From NCBI GenBank assembly GCA_910587955.1, contig CAJUNN010000026.1, positions 2,506 through 37,325 of the forward strand: DNA of 34,820 nt, in the 5' to 3' direction. The first letter of the stretch is position 1; each line of letters opens with the position of its first letter. The notes beneath the pieces are model-generated. The model saw only the letters and a program-made list of their open reading frames with translations. It was not told the origin of the DNA and searched no databases. This stretch comes from an uncultured Lachnospiraceae bacterium (lineage in GTDB: Bacteria; Bacillota; Clostridia; Lachnospirales; Lachnospiraceae). The translations under genes were made by a program, and so were the position numbers. This document shows positions 1 through 8,188 of the stretch, piece after piece.

Positions 1-2
1 CA

Positions 3-2045
3 GAGGATTACCGGATTTACCGCAAAGGAGATGTGGTGGCTGAAATTACCACCGATCGGAAGGGCTGGGGCTATGCCGCCGGCCTGTACATCGGAAAATA
101 TAAGCTGGTAGAGACTGTGGCGGGTCCTGGCTTTGTCTTAAATACGAAAGAGACCTTGTTTGAGATTACGCCCAAGGAACAGACGGTCAGCTTTGATTTC
201 CACAGTGCAGACTACGAGAACCAGAGACAGAAATTAGAAATCACCGTGGCTAAGAAAGACGCAGAATCCGGGGAAGTCCTGGCTGGGGCCGTCTACGGCC
301 TCTATGCGGCGGAGGATATTTACACGAACATTGAATACAGCCAGGAAGCCGGGAAATGGGTGGTCCGGGATACGCCGGAGATTCTCATAGCCAAAGATAC
401 CCTGGCAGCTACCTGCATAACGGATAAGACGGGGAAAGCGTCCTTTGAACCGGACCTGCCCTTAGGGAAGTATTACGTCCGGGAGCTGGAGGCTCCTCTT
501 GGGTATCTCACCGCCCCGGAGGATATTTTCCTGGATGGAAGCTATGAGGGAGAAAAAGGCGGACAGGATGCGGAAATCCAGCGCCACCGGGCGGAGTTTG
601 GAAATATCAAGACTACGGCCCGGATTTCCAAGCAGGATTTGACGAACCGGAAAGAGCTGCCGGGAGCCTCCTTAGAACTCTATGAGATTGGGGTGGATGA
701 AAAGGGAGAGCTTCTCAAGAAAGGCGATTCCTATGTGATGGCGAAAAAGGAAGCCTGGATTTCCGGGAACACCCCATATGAGATCCGGGGCCTGAAGCTG
801 GGCCGGACGTATCTTCTTCGGGAACGCAAACCTGCAGACGGGTATGTGACGGCGGAAGACCTTTTGTTCCGGCTAATGCAGGAACGGGATGAGGAGGGGA
901 ACCTTCTGGAGGCTGCCGGCATGTACGTGCTTGCGGGAGAGGAGTGGAAGCGCTGCCAGGAAGACCTGCTGGTCATGCTGGACGACGTGACGAAGATTCA
1001 GATCAGCAAGAAAGATATTACCACCAAGGGGGAACTGCCGGGGGCCCTCCTGGAGCTCTACAACGAGAAGGGGGAGCTTCTGGAGGATTGGATCAGTGAA
1101 GAAGAGCCCCATTATATCGAAATGCTCCCCGTGGGGAGGTACCGTCTGGTGGAGCGGGAAGCCCCTTATGGCTACGGCTATGCGGAGGATGTGGTATTTG
1201 AGGTAAAGGACACGGGAGAAATCCAGAAGGCAGAAATGCTGGACGACGTGCAGAAGGTGCAGGTAGAGAAATCCACCATCTCTTTAACCCAGGCAGGGGA
1301 CGTGTACAAGAATACGGTGGACTGCGTGCGGAACAAAACGGATGTGAAGCTGGATCATTTTACCCTCACGGATAAGCTGCCGGAGCAGGTATGGCTGACA
1401 GAGCTTTGGACGGGAACCTACAACCAGGAATTGATTTACCGTGTAGAGTACCGGATCAATGGAGGAGGGGACTGGATTCTCTGGGAGGAAGGCCTTGATA
1501 CCGGGACCAACCACCATCTGGAGGTGCCGGGAGAGCTGCTTACGAAGGAGAAGCATATCACCTCCTTCCGGATACTCTTCGGGACAGTAGAGGGACAGTT
1601 TGAAAATGAAATCTGCCCGGCATACCTGGTGAAGGTAGACCCTTCGGCCCAGGGAGGGATGTTAAACCGGATTGAGCTTGAGGCAGAGCAGGACGGGATT
1701 CCCCACCGGGACCGGGCGGAGACCATGACCCGGATGTTTTTCCGGATGATGCGGGGGTATGCTCCGAAAGGAGAGGCAGAACCCGCATATGAGGTGGTAA
1801 ATACGGTGACGCCGGAGGAGACAGAGCATATAGAGGAAAAAGCGGAACGCATCAAAAAGGACCGGGAAGTTACCGGAGAGGCATGGCCTGAAATGACAGT
1901 AAAAGAAGATTTGGCATCCCCTCCCACGGGAGATGCGGCCAGCCCTCTTGCCTGGCTGTCCCTTTTGGCAGCATCCGCGGCGGGAATTTCCGGATATTTC
2001 CTTTGGCGCAGGAGAAAAGAGCAGAAATGCGGCTTGGAAAGATAG
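3..2045 (+). CDS. SpaA-repeat cell-wall surface protein with sortase signal (5' end outside window)
   Basis: This is the C-terminal part of a large adhesin or pilin-like protein. The reading frame is open to the left edge, with codons already reading EDYRIYRKGD before the first possible start, so the true start lies outside. I see one partial and three complete SpaA/Cna-B-type prealbumin-like repeats (about residues 1-60, 76-190, 195-320 and 325-407 from base 33). Each has the ELPGA-LELY opening and an ERxAPxGY-type closing. A different beta-rich region of about 160 residues follows. The tail is a sorting signal: SPPTGD at 1917-1934, a hydrophobic stretch, then RRRK. SPxTG variants of LPXTG occur in Clostridia. 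Such proteins are exported, held rigid by internal isopeptide bonds and coupled to peptidoglycan by sortase. No sortase gene lies in the window. Ligand unknown. Confidence 0.9.
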   Translation, partial: EDYRIYRKGDVVAEITTDRKGWGYAAGLYIGKYKLVETVAGPGFVLNTKETLFEITPKEQTVSFDFHSADYENQRQKLEITVAKKDAESGEVLAGAVYGLYAAEDIYTNIEYSQEAGKWVVRDTPEILIAKDTLAATCITDKTGKASFEPDLPLGKYYVRELEAPLGYLTAPEDIFLDGSYEGEKGGQDAEIQRHRAEFGNIKTTARISKQDLTNRKELPGASLELYEIGVDEKGELLKKGDSYVMAKKEAWISGNTPYEIRGLKLGRTYLLRERKPADGYVTAEDLLFRLMQERDEEGNLLEAAGMYVLAGEEWKRCQEDLLVMLDDVTKIQISKKDITTKGELPGALLELYNEKGELLEDWISEEEPHYIEMLPVGRYRLVEREAPYGYGYAEDVVFEVKDTGEIQKAEMLDDVQKVQVEKSTISLTQAGDVYKNTVDCVRNKTDVKLDHFTLTDKLPEQVWLTELWTGTYNQELIYRVEYRINGGGDWILWEEGLDTGTNHHLEVPGELLTKEKHITSFRILFGTVEGQFENEICPAYLVKVDPSAQGGMLNRIELEAEQDGIPHRDRAETMTRMFFRMMRGYAPKGEAEPAYEVVNTVTPEETEHIEEKAERIKKDREVTGEAWPEMTVKEDLASPPTGDAASPLAWLSLLAASAAGISGYFLWRRRKEQKCGLER

Positions 2046-2048
2046 AGG

Positions 2049-2077
2049 GTGCAATTTCTCGCAGATAGGTGTATAAT
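2049..2077 (+). promoter_or_regulatory. Possible promoter of the 96-residue protein gene
   Basis: A perfect TATAAT lies at 2072-2077. The best -35 at 17 bases spacing, GTGCAA at 2049-2054, is poor. The site sits between the SpaA gene and the next small gene, about 80 bases upstream of its start. The -10 is convincing; the -35 is not. Confidence 0.4.
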
Positions 2078-2154
2078 AGGGAAAATTATTACTGAGATAC
2101 AGCAGGAAAGAAGGGAAACTTGTAAAGAAAGCCAGTAAAAAGGAGTGCCTGGAT

Positions 2155-2445
2155 ATGGGGATGGAGAACAGCAGGATTCTGACAATGACGATTGACATGC
2201 TTTGGGAGGAACTGACAGATTGTCAAAAACAGCTTTTTTATACGGCAAAAAACCTGCCGTTTACCTATGAGATCCGCGGCGGGGAAATGTTTGTAGACCG
2301 GCGCTCCAAATCGATCACCAAGGCAACCTTTCAAAAAGCACTGGAGAAAATTCAGAAAAACCCGGAGGAAATTACAGGCCCGAAATCCCTGAATGTATTC
2401 GGTGCGCCTTATATTATGGCGGTTCTGCGGGGCCTGGAGAAATAG
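2155..2445 (+). CDS. Conserved hypothetical protein, 96 residues
   Basis: I do not recognise a named family. The protein is small, soluble-looking and mixed charged, with no signal peptide or membrane segment. A central part reads YEIRGGEMFVDRRSK, a helical segment follows, and the end reads GAPYIMAVLRGLEK. The start is supported by AGGAG at 2141-2145, nine bases before ATG 2155; an in-frame ATG at 2161 is an alternative. It stands alone on the plus strand between the surface protein and the chemoreceptor gene, and the latter has its own promoter. Codon use matches the neighbours, so it is probably a genuine native gene. Function unknown. Confidence 0.75.
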   Translation: MGMENSRILTMTIDMLWEELTDCQKQLFYTAKNLPFTYEIRGGEMFVDRRSKSITKATFQKALEKIQKNPEEITGPKSLNVFGAPYIMAVLRGLEK

Positions 2446-2467
2446 GAAAAACAGCAGCCAGAAGGTA

Positions 2468-2497
2468 TTGAAAAAGATCAGGGATCTATGGTATACT
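2468..2497 (+). promoter_or_regulatory. Promoter of the chemoreceptor gene
   Basis: TTGAAA at 2468-2473 and TATACT at 2492-2497 are separated by 18 bases. This is a good SigmaA-type match about 75 bases upstream of the methyl-accepting chemotaxis protein start, so the gene is probably transcribed on its own. Confidence 0.7.
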
Positions 2498-2570
2498 AGA
2501 AATATTAAGTTAGGATATTTTTGTGTTATCCTGCATCAAAAAGAAAATAAGAAAAAGGAAGGTATGCACC

Positions 2571-4226
2571 ATGCGTAAAAGCATCAAAAAGATGGTTGGG
2601 ATTCGAGTGGCTGCTGCGCTCGCTTCTGTGGTCCTGTTTAGTGTAATGATGACCATAAATATTCTCAACATCGAACACACCCAGGCTGCCAACACCCAGG
2701 CTGCTGCTCTGCTTGACAAGGCACAGAAGGCAGAAACGGCACATTATAAGTGGTCCGGTAATCTGAGTAATGCGCTGTATGCCGGTACGGAATTTACCGG
2801 AAGCATCGATCCGACGACTTGTGTTCTGGGAAAATGGCTTTATGGAGAGGCAGGTACGGACGATTCGAAAATCATAAGCCTGCGTTCGCAGCTGGAGCCT
2901 CTGCACAAAGAGCTGCATGAGTCTGCGACGCTTGTATTGGATATGTTGAAGGACAATCCGGCCGAGGCCCAGGCTTATTATCAGGATACCATTCAGTCCA
3001 ATCTGAATGTTCTGGTAGGGCTTCTGGATGAGGTTGTGGAACAGGGAACAAATCTGAGCAATGAGAGTACTGCCCAGATGCGGAGAACCATTGTGATTAT
3101 GCACATCACTTCCATTGTGGGGCTTTCACTGGCTCTGATTTGCCTTATCAGTCTGGTGCTCTATGTGCTCCGCAAGATTGTGAAGCCGATTTTGATGATT
3201 ACCCGAAAGAGCAAGCCTCTTCAGGAAGGCCATCTGGAGCTGGATTTGAATTACAAAGAAAAGGATGAAATGGGAGATCTGGCAGAAACTCTGGAGAAGT
3301 CCATGGGACGTATCCGCACTTATGTGGAGGATATCAACCGCATGATGAGCCAGCTGTCTTCCGGAAATTTTGACGTGGAAGTACAGGAACCCTTTATCGG
3401 GGATTTCCGTTCTATTGAGGAGTCGCTGTCCAGCTTTACGTCCAGCATGTCTTCGGTGCTTGCAAATATCAACCACGCGGAGCAGAAAGTGTCGGGAAAT
3501 GCGGCGCAGCTTTCAGGCGGGGCCCAGGCTTTGGCTCAGGGAGCCACGGAGCAGGCCAGTGCAGTACAGCAGCTTTATGCTACCCTGGATGAGCTTTCCA
3601 AGGGAGCGGAAGATAATGTAAAGACAGCTGCCCATGCTCAGGAGAACGCCCGCCTCACCGGGGATCAGGTGACGCTCAGCAGTCATCAGATGGAAGACAT
3701 GGTAGCGGCTATGGAAGATATTTCTGCTGCTTCCAGAGAGATTGGAAAGATTATTGCTACGATTGAAAATATTGCGTTCCAGACCAACATTCTGGCTTTG
3801 AATGCGGCTGTTGAGGCGGCCCGGGCCGGCACGGCAGGCAAGGGCTTTGCGGTGGTGTCCAGTGAGGTAAGGAGCCTTGCTACGCAGTCCGATCAGGCGG
3901 CGAAAGCCACTAAGGAATTGATAGAGAATTCCGTACAGGCAGCAGAGCGGGGAAGCAGGATTGTAGGGGAAGTATCCCAGACACTGAATCAGACCCTGGA
4001 GCTGGTCATGCAGTCCAACAAGGAGATTCGTGTTATTGCCGAAGCGGTAGAGCGGGAGGCAACTTCCATTGCTCAGGTGACGGACGGCATCAGCCAGATT
4101 TCTTCCGTGGTTCAGACCAACTCTGCCAGCAGCGAAGAATCTGCAGCAGTCAGCAATGAACTCTTCGATCAGGTGAAGATTCTCCAGGAGCAGACCAGAA
4201 GATTCCGTTTGAAACACAGAGATTAA
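2571..4226 (+). CDS. Methyl-accepting chemotaxis protein with extracytoplasmic CZB-like zinc-binding domain
   Basis: Transmembrane chemoreceptor of 551 residues that signals to CheA/CheW. ATG 2571 is chosen over an upstream in-frame GTG because AGGAAGG (2556-2562) sits eight bases before it and the membrane helix follows at once. Order: transmembrane helix about 10-31, extracytoplasmic domain about 32-160, second helix about 161-191, HAMP region with a second HAMP-like unit to about 290, then the methyl-accepting domain with the conserved hairpin tip (IENIAFQTNILALNAAVEAA). The outer domain carries the CZB pattern: H58-xx-W61, C84-VLGKW, and H112 and H116 in LHKELH. That matches the 3-His/1-Cys zinc site of CZB domains, usually found in cytoplasmic C-terminal positions. 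No other chemotaxis genes are nearby. Receptor class is sure; zinc-linked sensing is inference. Confidence 0.93.
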   Translation: MRKSIKKMVGIRVAAALASVVLFSVMMTINILNIEHTQAANTQAAALLDKAQKAETAHYKWSGNLSNALYAGTEFTGSIDPTTCVLGKWLYGEAGTDDSKIISLRSQLEPLHKELHESATLVLDMLKDNPAEAQAYYQDTIQSNLNVLVGLLDEVVEQGTNLSNESTAQMRRTIVIMHITSIVGLSLALICLISLVLYVLRKIVKPILMITRKSKPLQEGHLELDLNYKEKDEMGDLAETLEKSMGRIRTYVEDINRMMSQLSSGNFDVEVQEPFIGDFRSIEESLSSFTSSMSSVLANINHAEQKVSGNAAQLSGGAQALAQGATEQASAVQQLYATLDELSKGAEDNVKTAAHAQENARLTGDQVTLSSHQMEDMVAAMEDISAASREIGKIIATIENIAFQTNILALNAAVEAARAGTAGKGFAVVSSEVRSLATQSDQAAKATKELIENSVQAAERGSRIVGEVSQTLNQTLELVMQSNKEIRVIAEAVEREATSIAQVTDGISQISSVVQTNSASSEESAAVSNELFDQVKILQEQTRRFRLKHRD

Positions 4227-4307
4227 GTTACATAATATGTTCCGGGTATTGGCGGAAAGAGAGAACGGATATTACGCTGAAGAATAACAGACATAAGATA
4301 TGTATTC

Positions 4308-4340
4308 CAGGAGGTGCCGCGTGCATCTCCTGATTTTTTG
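4308..4340 (+). terminator. Intrinsic terminator after the chemoreceptor gene
   Basis: A 10-bp stem (CAGGAGGTGC with GCATCTCCTG, one G-U pair) and a 5-base loop are followed by ATTTTTTG. It lies about 80 bases after the chemoreceptor stop and just before the convergent permease gene ends. Confidence 0.85.
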
Positions 4341-4354
4341 CGTCCGGTTTTTCA

Positions 4355-5152
4355 TCAAAACCGTTTCAGACAGTATTTTTCTGCCAGGTTGATTCCCTGA
4401 TAGAGAATCATTGCCATGATGCAGAGGATAACGATAGACATGAGTACCATGTCGAGCTGGAAAACCTGGCTGCCGTAAATAATCAGATACCCCAGACCCC
4501 GCCGGCTTCCGATAAACTCACCGATTACAACCCCTACCAGACAAAGGCCGATGTTTACTTTCATGGTGTTGATAAAGATCGGAATGGAGCTGGGAAGTAC
4601 TACTTTCCAGAGTACGTTTCGTTTGTTGCCGCCCAGGGTATAGATAAGTTTGATTTTCTCCGGATCTACTTCGGAGAAACCAGTGTAGATGGTTAAAATG
4701 CTTCCGAAGACGGCTACTGACATGCCGGCCACAATGATAGTTTTCATATTTGCACCCAGCCAGACAATCAAAAGAGGCGCCAGGGCAGATTTGGGCAGGC
4801 TGTTCAAGACGACCAGGTAGGGCTCCAGGATCTTGGACAGGCTGTGGGAGAGCCACAGCAAAACAGCGGTTAAAAGACTTAACAGAAAGACCAGCAGGAA
4901 ACTAATCAGTGTCTCCGCTAAGGTGCTGCCCATGTGCAGAAAGATAGAGCGATCCGAGACCATGGAGACGAACATGTGCAAGACCCGGGAGGGACTGCTG
5001 AAAATAAATGCGTCAATGAGATGGGTTCTGGCGCTGGTTTCCCAGAGAATCAGAAAGAGCAGGAAAATAAGAATGCGGGCAAAGGTAATGGCCCGCAATT
5101 TTCGTTTCCGTTGTTCCAGAAAGCTTTGTTGGGCTAGAGATGGTTCAGCCAC
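4355..5152 (-). CDS. ABC transporter permease, nitrate/sulfonate/taurine type
   Basis: Integral membrane subunit of a binding-protein-dependent ABC importer, 265 residues, with about six hydrophobic segments. The cytoplasmic coupling loop appears around YTLGGNKRNVLWKVVLPSSIP, the family version of the EAA motif that docks on the ATPase. The start is GTG, read from 5152-5150, overlapping the end of the ATPase gene by eight bases, so the two are translationally coupled. The closest families are SsuC/TauC/ThiX-like permeases, which carry small organic anions, sulfonates or thiamine precursors. The substrate cannot be read from the sequence. No substrate-binding protein gene accompanies it, which is unusual for a two-gene unit of this class. 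Confidence 0.88.
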   Translation of the reverse strand: MAEPSLAQQSFLEQRKRKLRAITFARILIFLLFLILWETSARTHLIDAFIFSSPSRVLHMFVSMVSDRSIFLHMGSTLAETLISFLLVFLLSLLTAVLLWLSHSLSKILEPYLVVLNSLPKSALAPLLIVWLGANMKTIIVAGMSVAVFGSILTIYTGFSEVDPEKIKLIYTLGGNKRNVLWKVVLPSSIPIFINTMKVNIGLCLVGVVIGEFIGSRRGLGYLIIYGSQVFQLDMVLMSIVILCIMAMILYQGINLAEKYCLKRF

Positions 5153-5912
5153 CTGTGTTCAACTCCTTCCATATGAGATTGAAATATTCTTTGAATTCCG
5201 GTGCATTGCGGGAACGCATGGGTGTGCGGCTTTCCATGTCGAAAGCGATAGGGACAAGCCGCTGCACATGTCCCGGCCGTCTGGAGAGAACCAGAACCTG
5301 ATCGGCCATGCTGATGGCTTCGGACAGGTCGTGGGTCACGAGGATGGCCGTTTTCTCTTCTTTTTTGATAATGGCAGAAATATCGTCGCAGACAGAGAGA
5401 CGGGTCTGGTAGTCCAGGGCAGAAAAGGGCTCATCCAGGAGTAAAAGATCCGGTTCCAGAGCCAGAGTGCGTATAAGGGCGGCACGTTGGCGCATTCCTC
5501 CGGACAGCTGGGAAGGACGGGCATCTTTAAATGAAGAAAGACCGTAAGCTTTCAGCATAGAATCTACGTTAGAGAGCCTTTCCGGGTTCATTTTTTTCTG
5601 TATTTCCAGCCCCAGAGTAACATTACTGTAGACGGTGCGCCATTCAAAGAGGTGATCCTTTTGGAGCATGTATCCAATGTTTGCCCCTGCGTCCTTTAAG
5701 GGCATTCCCAGGAAGGAGATGGTTCCCTCTTCCGGTTCCAGAAGTCCGCAGATCAGCGAGAGCAGTGTGGATTTGCCGCAGCCGCTGGGCCCGACGATCG
5801 CAAGAAAATCACCCGTTTCCAGGGAAAAAGAAATGTCGGACAAAGCCAGGGTCTCGCCGTTGACATCATGGTAAGAGTAGCTGACATGTTCCAGTTTCAG
5901 TAACGGATTCAT
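5145..5912 (-). CDS. ABC transporter ATP-binding protein, nitrate/sulfonate/taurine type
   Basis: ATPase of the importer whose permease overlaps its 3' end; 255 residues. Walker A GPSGCGKST, Q-loop (YMLQKDHLFEWRTV), signature LSGGMRQRAALIRTLA, Walker B LLLLDEPFSALD and switch histidine VTHD are all present in order, so it should be active. The start is ATG at 5912, preceded by GGGAGGA (minus strand); the longer open frame upstream overlaps regulatory DNA and has no good ribosome site. The gene is divergent from the two-component regulator at 6095. The intergenic region of about 180 bases contains the regulator's direct repeats (5963-5991), so the pair might share that control, though no matching minus-strand promoter is evident. 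Confidence 0.93.
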   Translation of the reverse strand: MNPLLKLEHVSYSYHDVNGETLALSDISFSLETGDFLAIVGPSGCGKSTLLSLICGLLEPEEGTISFLGMPLKDAGANIGYMLQKDHLFEWRTVYSNVTLGLEIQKKMNPERLSNVDSMLKAYGLSSFKDARPSQLSGGMRQRAALIRTLALEPDLLLLDEPFSALDYQTRLSVCDDISAIIKKEEKTAILVTHDLSEAISMADQVLVLSRRPGHVQRLVPIAFDMESRTPMRSRNAPEFKEYFNLIWKELNTGG

Positions 5913-5962
5913 ACATATTCCTCCCGTCGTGATATATTGTATTTTATGACTTCTCCTGTGAA

Positions 5963-6006
5963 TGGTGCAATTTTGATGCAAATATGATACACTTTTGTTA
6001 TACGAT
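5963..6006 (+). promoter_or_regulatory. Three 11-base-period direct repeats and -10 element before the first two-component operon
   Basis: TGGTGCA (5963-5969), TGATGCA (5974-5980) and TGATACA (5985-5991) are direct repeats with 4-base gaps, so an exact 11-base period. Nine bases after the last repeat is TACGAT (6001-6006), a fair -10. There is no good -35; the repeats take its place. This is the layout expected for an OmpR-family activator. The same repeat and spacing recur at 9082-9114. Confidence 0.7.
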
Positions 6007-6094
6007 AGCATTACCCGCTCTTGGCAAGAGAGGGGGCCATCAGCGGACAAGGGTAAAAACGATAGAGAAAAAGAAGACATCCAGGGGAAAGACC

Positions 6095-6748
6095 ATGATA
6101 CAAATTTTAGTAGTAGAAGACGAAAAACCGATTTCCAATTTGATTGCCGTAAACCTTCGGAAAGCAGGCTATGCCTGCGACTGCGTATTTGACGGCATGG
6201 CAGCGGCGGATGCGCTGGATAAAAATGTATATGATTTGATTCTGCTGGATGTGATGCTTCCCAAAGTAGACGGCTATGAGCTTATGAATTACATTGCGCC
6301 GCTGGAGATTCCGGTGATTTTCCTCACGGCCAAGGCCTCTGTGACGGACCGGGTAAAAGGCTTAAAACTGGGAGCCGACGACTATCTCACAAAGCCGTTT
6401 GAAATTATCGAACTTCTGGCGCGGGTGGAGACGGTTCTGCGCCGTTATCATAAGACGGAAAATGTACTAACTGTGGACGATTTGGTGATTGACACGGCTT
6501 CCCGGACGGTAAAGCGGAACGGAGAGCAGATTAATCTGACCAAGAAAGAATTTGAGCTTCTGCTTTTGTTTGTGCGCAATAAAAATATTGCCCTTTACCG
6601 GGAAACCATTTACGAGCGTATTTGGGGAGGAGAATATATGGGCGACAGCCGTACGGTAGATCTGCATGTGCAGAGGATGCGCAAAAAAATTGGATGGGAG
6701 CACAAGATTGTCACGGTCTACAAAGTGGGGTACCGCTTGGAGGGATAG
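6095..6748 (+). CDS. OmpR-family response regulator
   Basis: DNA-binding regulator of 217 residues. It has a receiver domain (acidic pocket VVEDE, phosphoacceptor D52 in LLDVMLP, TAK, LTKPF) and a C-terminal winged helix (about 125-217, ending TVYKVGYRLEG). ATG 6095 is chosen because AGGGGA precedes it and the protein then begins in the standard way (MIQILVVEDE); the upstream in-frame ATG overlaps the promoter. Its kinase follows after six bases. The repeats at 5963-5991 suggest that it activates its own operon, and the same repeats precede the VanY-family gene. General architecture resembles VanR/PhoP-like regulators, but the orthologous group is not assigned. Confidence 0.95.
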   Translation: MIQILVVEDEKPISNLIAVNLRKAGYACDCVFDGMAAADALDKNVYDLILLDVMLPKVDGYELMNYIAPLEIPVIFLTAKASVTDRVKGLKLGADDYLTKPFEIIELLARVETVLRRYHKTENVLTVDDLVIDTASRTVKRNGEQINLTKKEFELLLLFVRNKNIALYRETIYERIWGGEYMGDSRTVDLHVQRMRKKIGWEHKIVTVYKVGYRLEG

Positions 6749-6754
6749 GGACAG

Positions 6755-8188
6755 ATGAAATTTTCCTGGAAAATCTGTTTTTCGACCATGATACTTAGTT
6801 TGATTATTTTCAGCATTGGCGGATATGTTCTGATATCCGCCTTATTTCAGTCTACCTATGAGCGGGAGGTATTAAATGCCGGGGAAGAGAACCGGATGCT
6901 GCAGTATTCTTTTGTGGCCTACTGGAACATCGGTGTGCGGGGAACGGAACGAAGTGAAGAGAATATCCGTCAGACGGCAGAGAATATGGTGAGCGGAATG
7001 GCGGACAGCGCCCTGAAAATCCGGGTTCTGGGGCCGGACAGAGAAGTGTTCTACGACAATACCAGAGCAGGAAACGGATTTGCGGCGGAGGCGGAAGAGA
7101 CACTTCTGAGGGAAGTGGCGCGAACAAGCCGGAGTCATATGCTGTGGAAGACAGAGCAGGGCTATGAGCTGTGGACGGCCAGTATGATCTGCCTGGAGAA
7201 CGGGGAAAGCCTGTATCTGGAGAGTGTCCGGGAGGTAACGGAAGTGTTTGCGGACCGGGAAGCCCAGTATGGTATTTACCGGCAGTGGATGCTGGGGCTT
7301 CTGGCGGTGCAGAGTGTTTTCTGCTATCTCATGGCAGTATGGCTTCTGCGTCCTCTTAGGCGGCTTTCCCGTTCGGCAAAACGGATTGCGGGCGGAAATT
7401 TAAGCTCCAGGGCCCGGGTAGAGAGCGGAGACGAGATAGGGGATTTGGCCGCGGATTTTAACCATATGGCCGATAATCTGGAACAGCAGTTTCAGGAACT
7501 GGAGGATGCAGCCAGGCGCCAGGAGGATTTTATCGGAAGCTTTGCCCACGAGCTGAAGACGCCTCTGACTTCCATGATCGGCTATGCAGATATGCTGCGG
7601 ACTCATCAGGTGACCCAGGAGGAACAGTTCCAGGCGGCCAACTACATTTTTAAGGAGGGAAAGCGTCTGGAAGCTCTCTCCTTTAAGCTGATGGATTTGA
7701 TGGTGGTTAAGAACCAGGAGCTGGAGCTGCGTCCGGTGAAAATCCGCTGGATGGCGGAAGACATCCGGGGAATGCTCCAGCCCAGTCTTAAGAAGGCAGG
7801 AATTGTCCTGAAGGTGGTGATGGAGGATGAACAGCTTCTTCTGGAGCCGGATTTGATGAAGACCGTGCTTTTAAATCTCTTGGACAACGGGCGGAAAGCC
7901 ATAGACGGAGAGGGAACTCTGTATCTTCTGGGACGAAAGGAGGAGGAGGGCTTTGCCCTCTATGTGCGGGATACGGGAAAAGGGATTCCCAAAGAGGAAT
8001 TATCCAGGATTACGGAGGCTTTCTATATGGTGGATAAATCCAGATCCAGGCAGCAGGGTGGAGCAGGATTAGGGCTTGCCATCTGTGCAGAAATTGTAAA
8101 GCGGCATGAAGGGACCATGAAATTTAAAAGTATTCCCGGAAAAGGAACCATGGTCCGCATTTTTATTCCCCAAGGAGGTCTGGTGTGA
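6755..8188 (+). CDS. Membrane sensor histidine kinase
   Basis: Partner of the regulator just upstream; 477 residues. Transmembrane helix about 7-30, extracytoplasmic sensor about 31-174 with no cysteine-rich or recognisable fold, second helix about 178-198, HAMP (about 199-250), HisKA with phosphoacceptor H265 in FAHELKTPLTSM, and an ATPase domain with N box LLNLLDNGRKA, G1 DTGKGIP and G2 GGAGLGLAI. It should autophosphorylate and phosphorylate D52 of the regulator. The start is ATG 6755 behind the GGAGGGATAGGG stretch at the regulator stop. Its stop overlaps the next gene's GTG (GTGA), so the third protein is translationally coupled. The signal sensed is unknown; the link to a peptidoglycan carboxypeptidase suggests an envelope cue. 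Confidence 0.95.
   Translation: MKFSWKICFSTMILSLIIFSIGGYVLISALFQSTYEREVLNAGEENRMLQYSFVAYWNIGVRGTERSEENIRQTAENMVSGMADSALKIRVLGPDREVFYDNTRAGNGFAAEAEETLLREVARTSRSHMLWKTEQGYELWTASMICLENGESLYLESVREVTEVFADREAQYGIYRQWMLGLLAVQSVFCYLMAVWLLRPLRRLSRSAKRIAGGNLSSRARVESGDEIGDLAADFNHMADNLEQQFQELEDAARRQEDFIGSFAHELKTPLTSMIGYADMLRTHQVTQEEQFQAANYIFKEGKRLEALSFKLMDLMVVKNQELELRPVKIRWMAEDIRGMLQPSLKKAGIVLKVVMEDEQLLLEPDLMKTVLLNLLDNGRKAIDGEGTLYLLGRKEEEGFALYVRDTGKGIPKEELSRITEAFYMVDKSRSRQQGGAGLGLAICAEIVKRHEGTMKFKSIPGKGTMVRIFIPQGGLV

Noticed and set aside
1436..2248. 270-residue open frame on the minus strand
   Set aside because: It is antisense to the end of the SpaA-type gene and runs into the next gene region; the product is serine/proline-rich with no domain, typical of a shadow frame in GC-rich coding DNA.
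4345..4364. Inverted repeat at the end of the permease gene as a minus-strand terminator
   Set aside because: The stem overlaps the stop codon and no U-tract follows on the minus strand.
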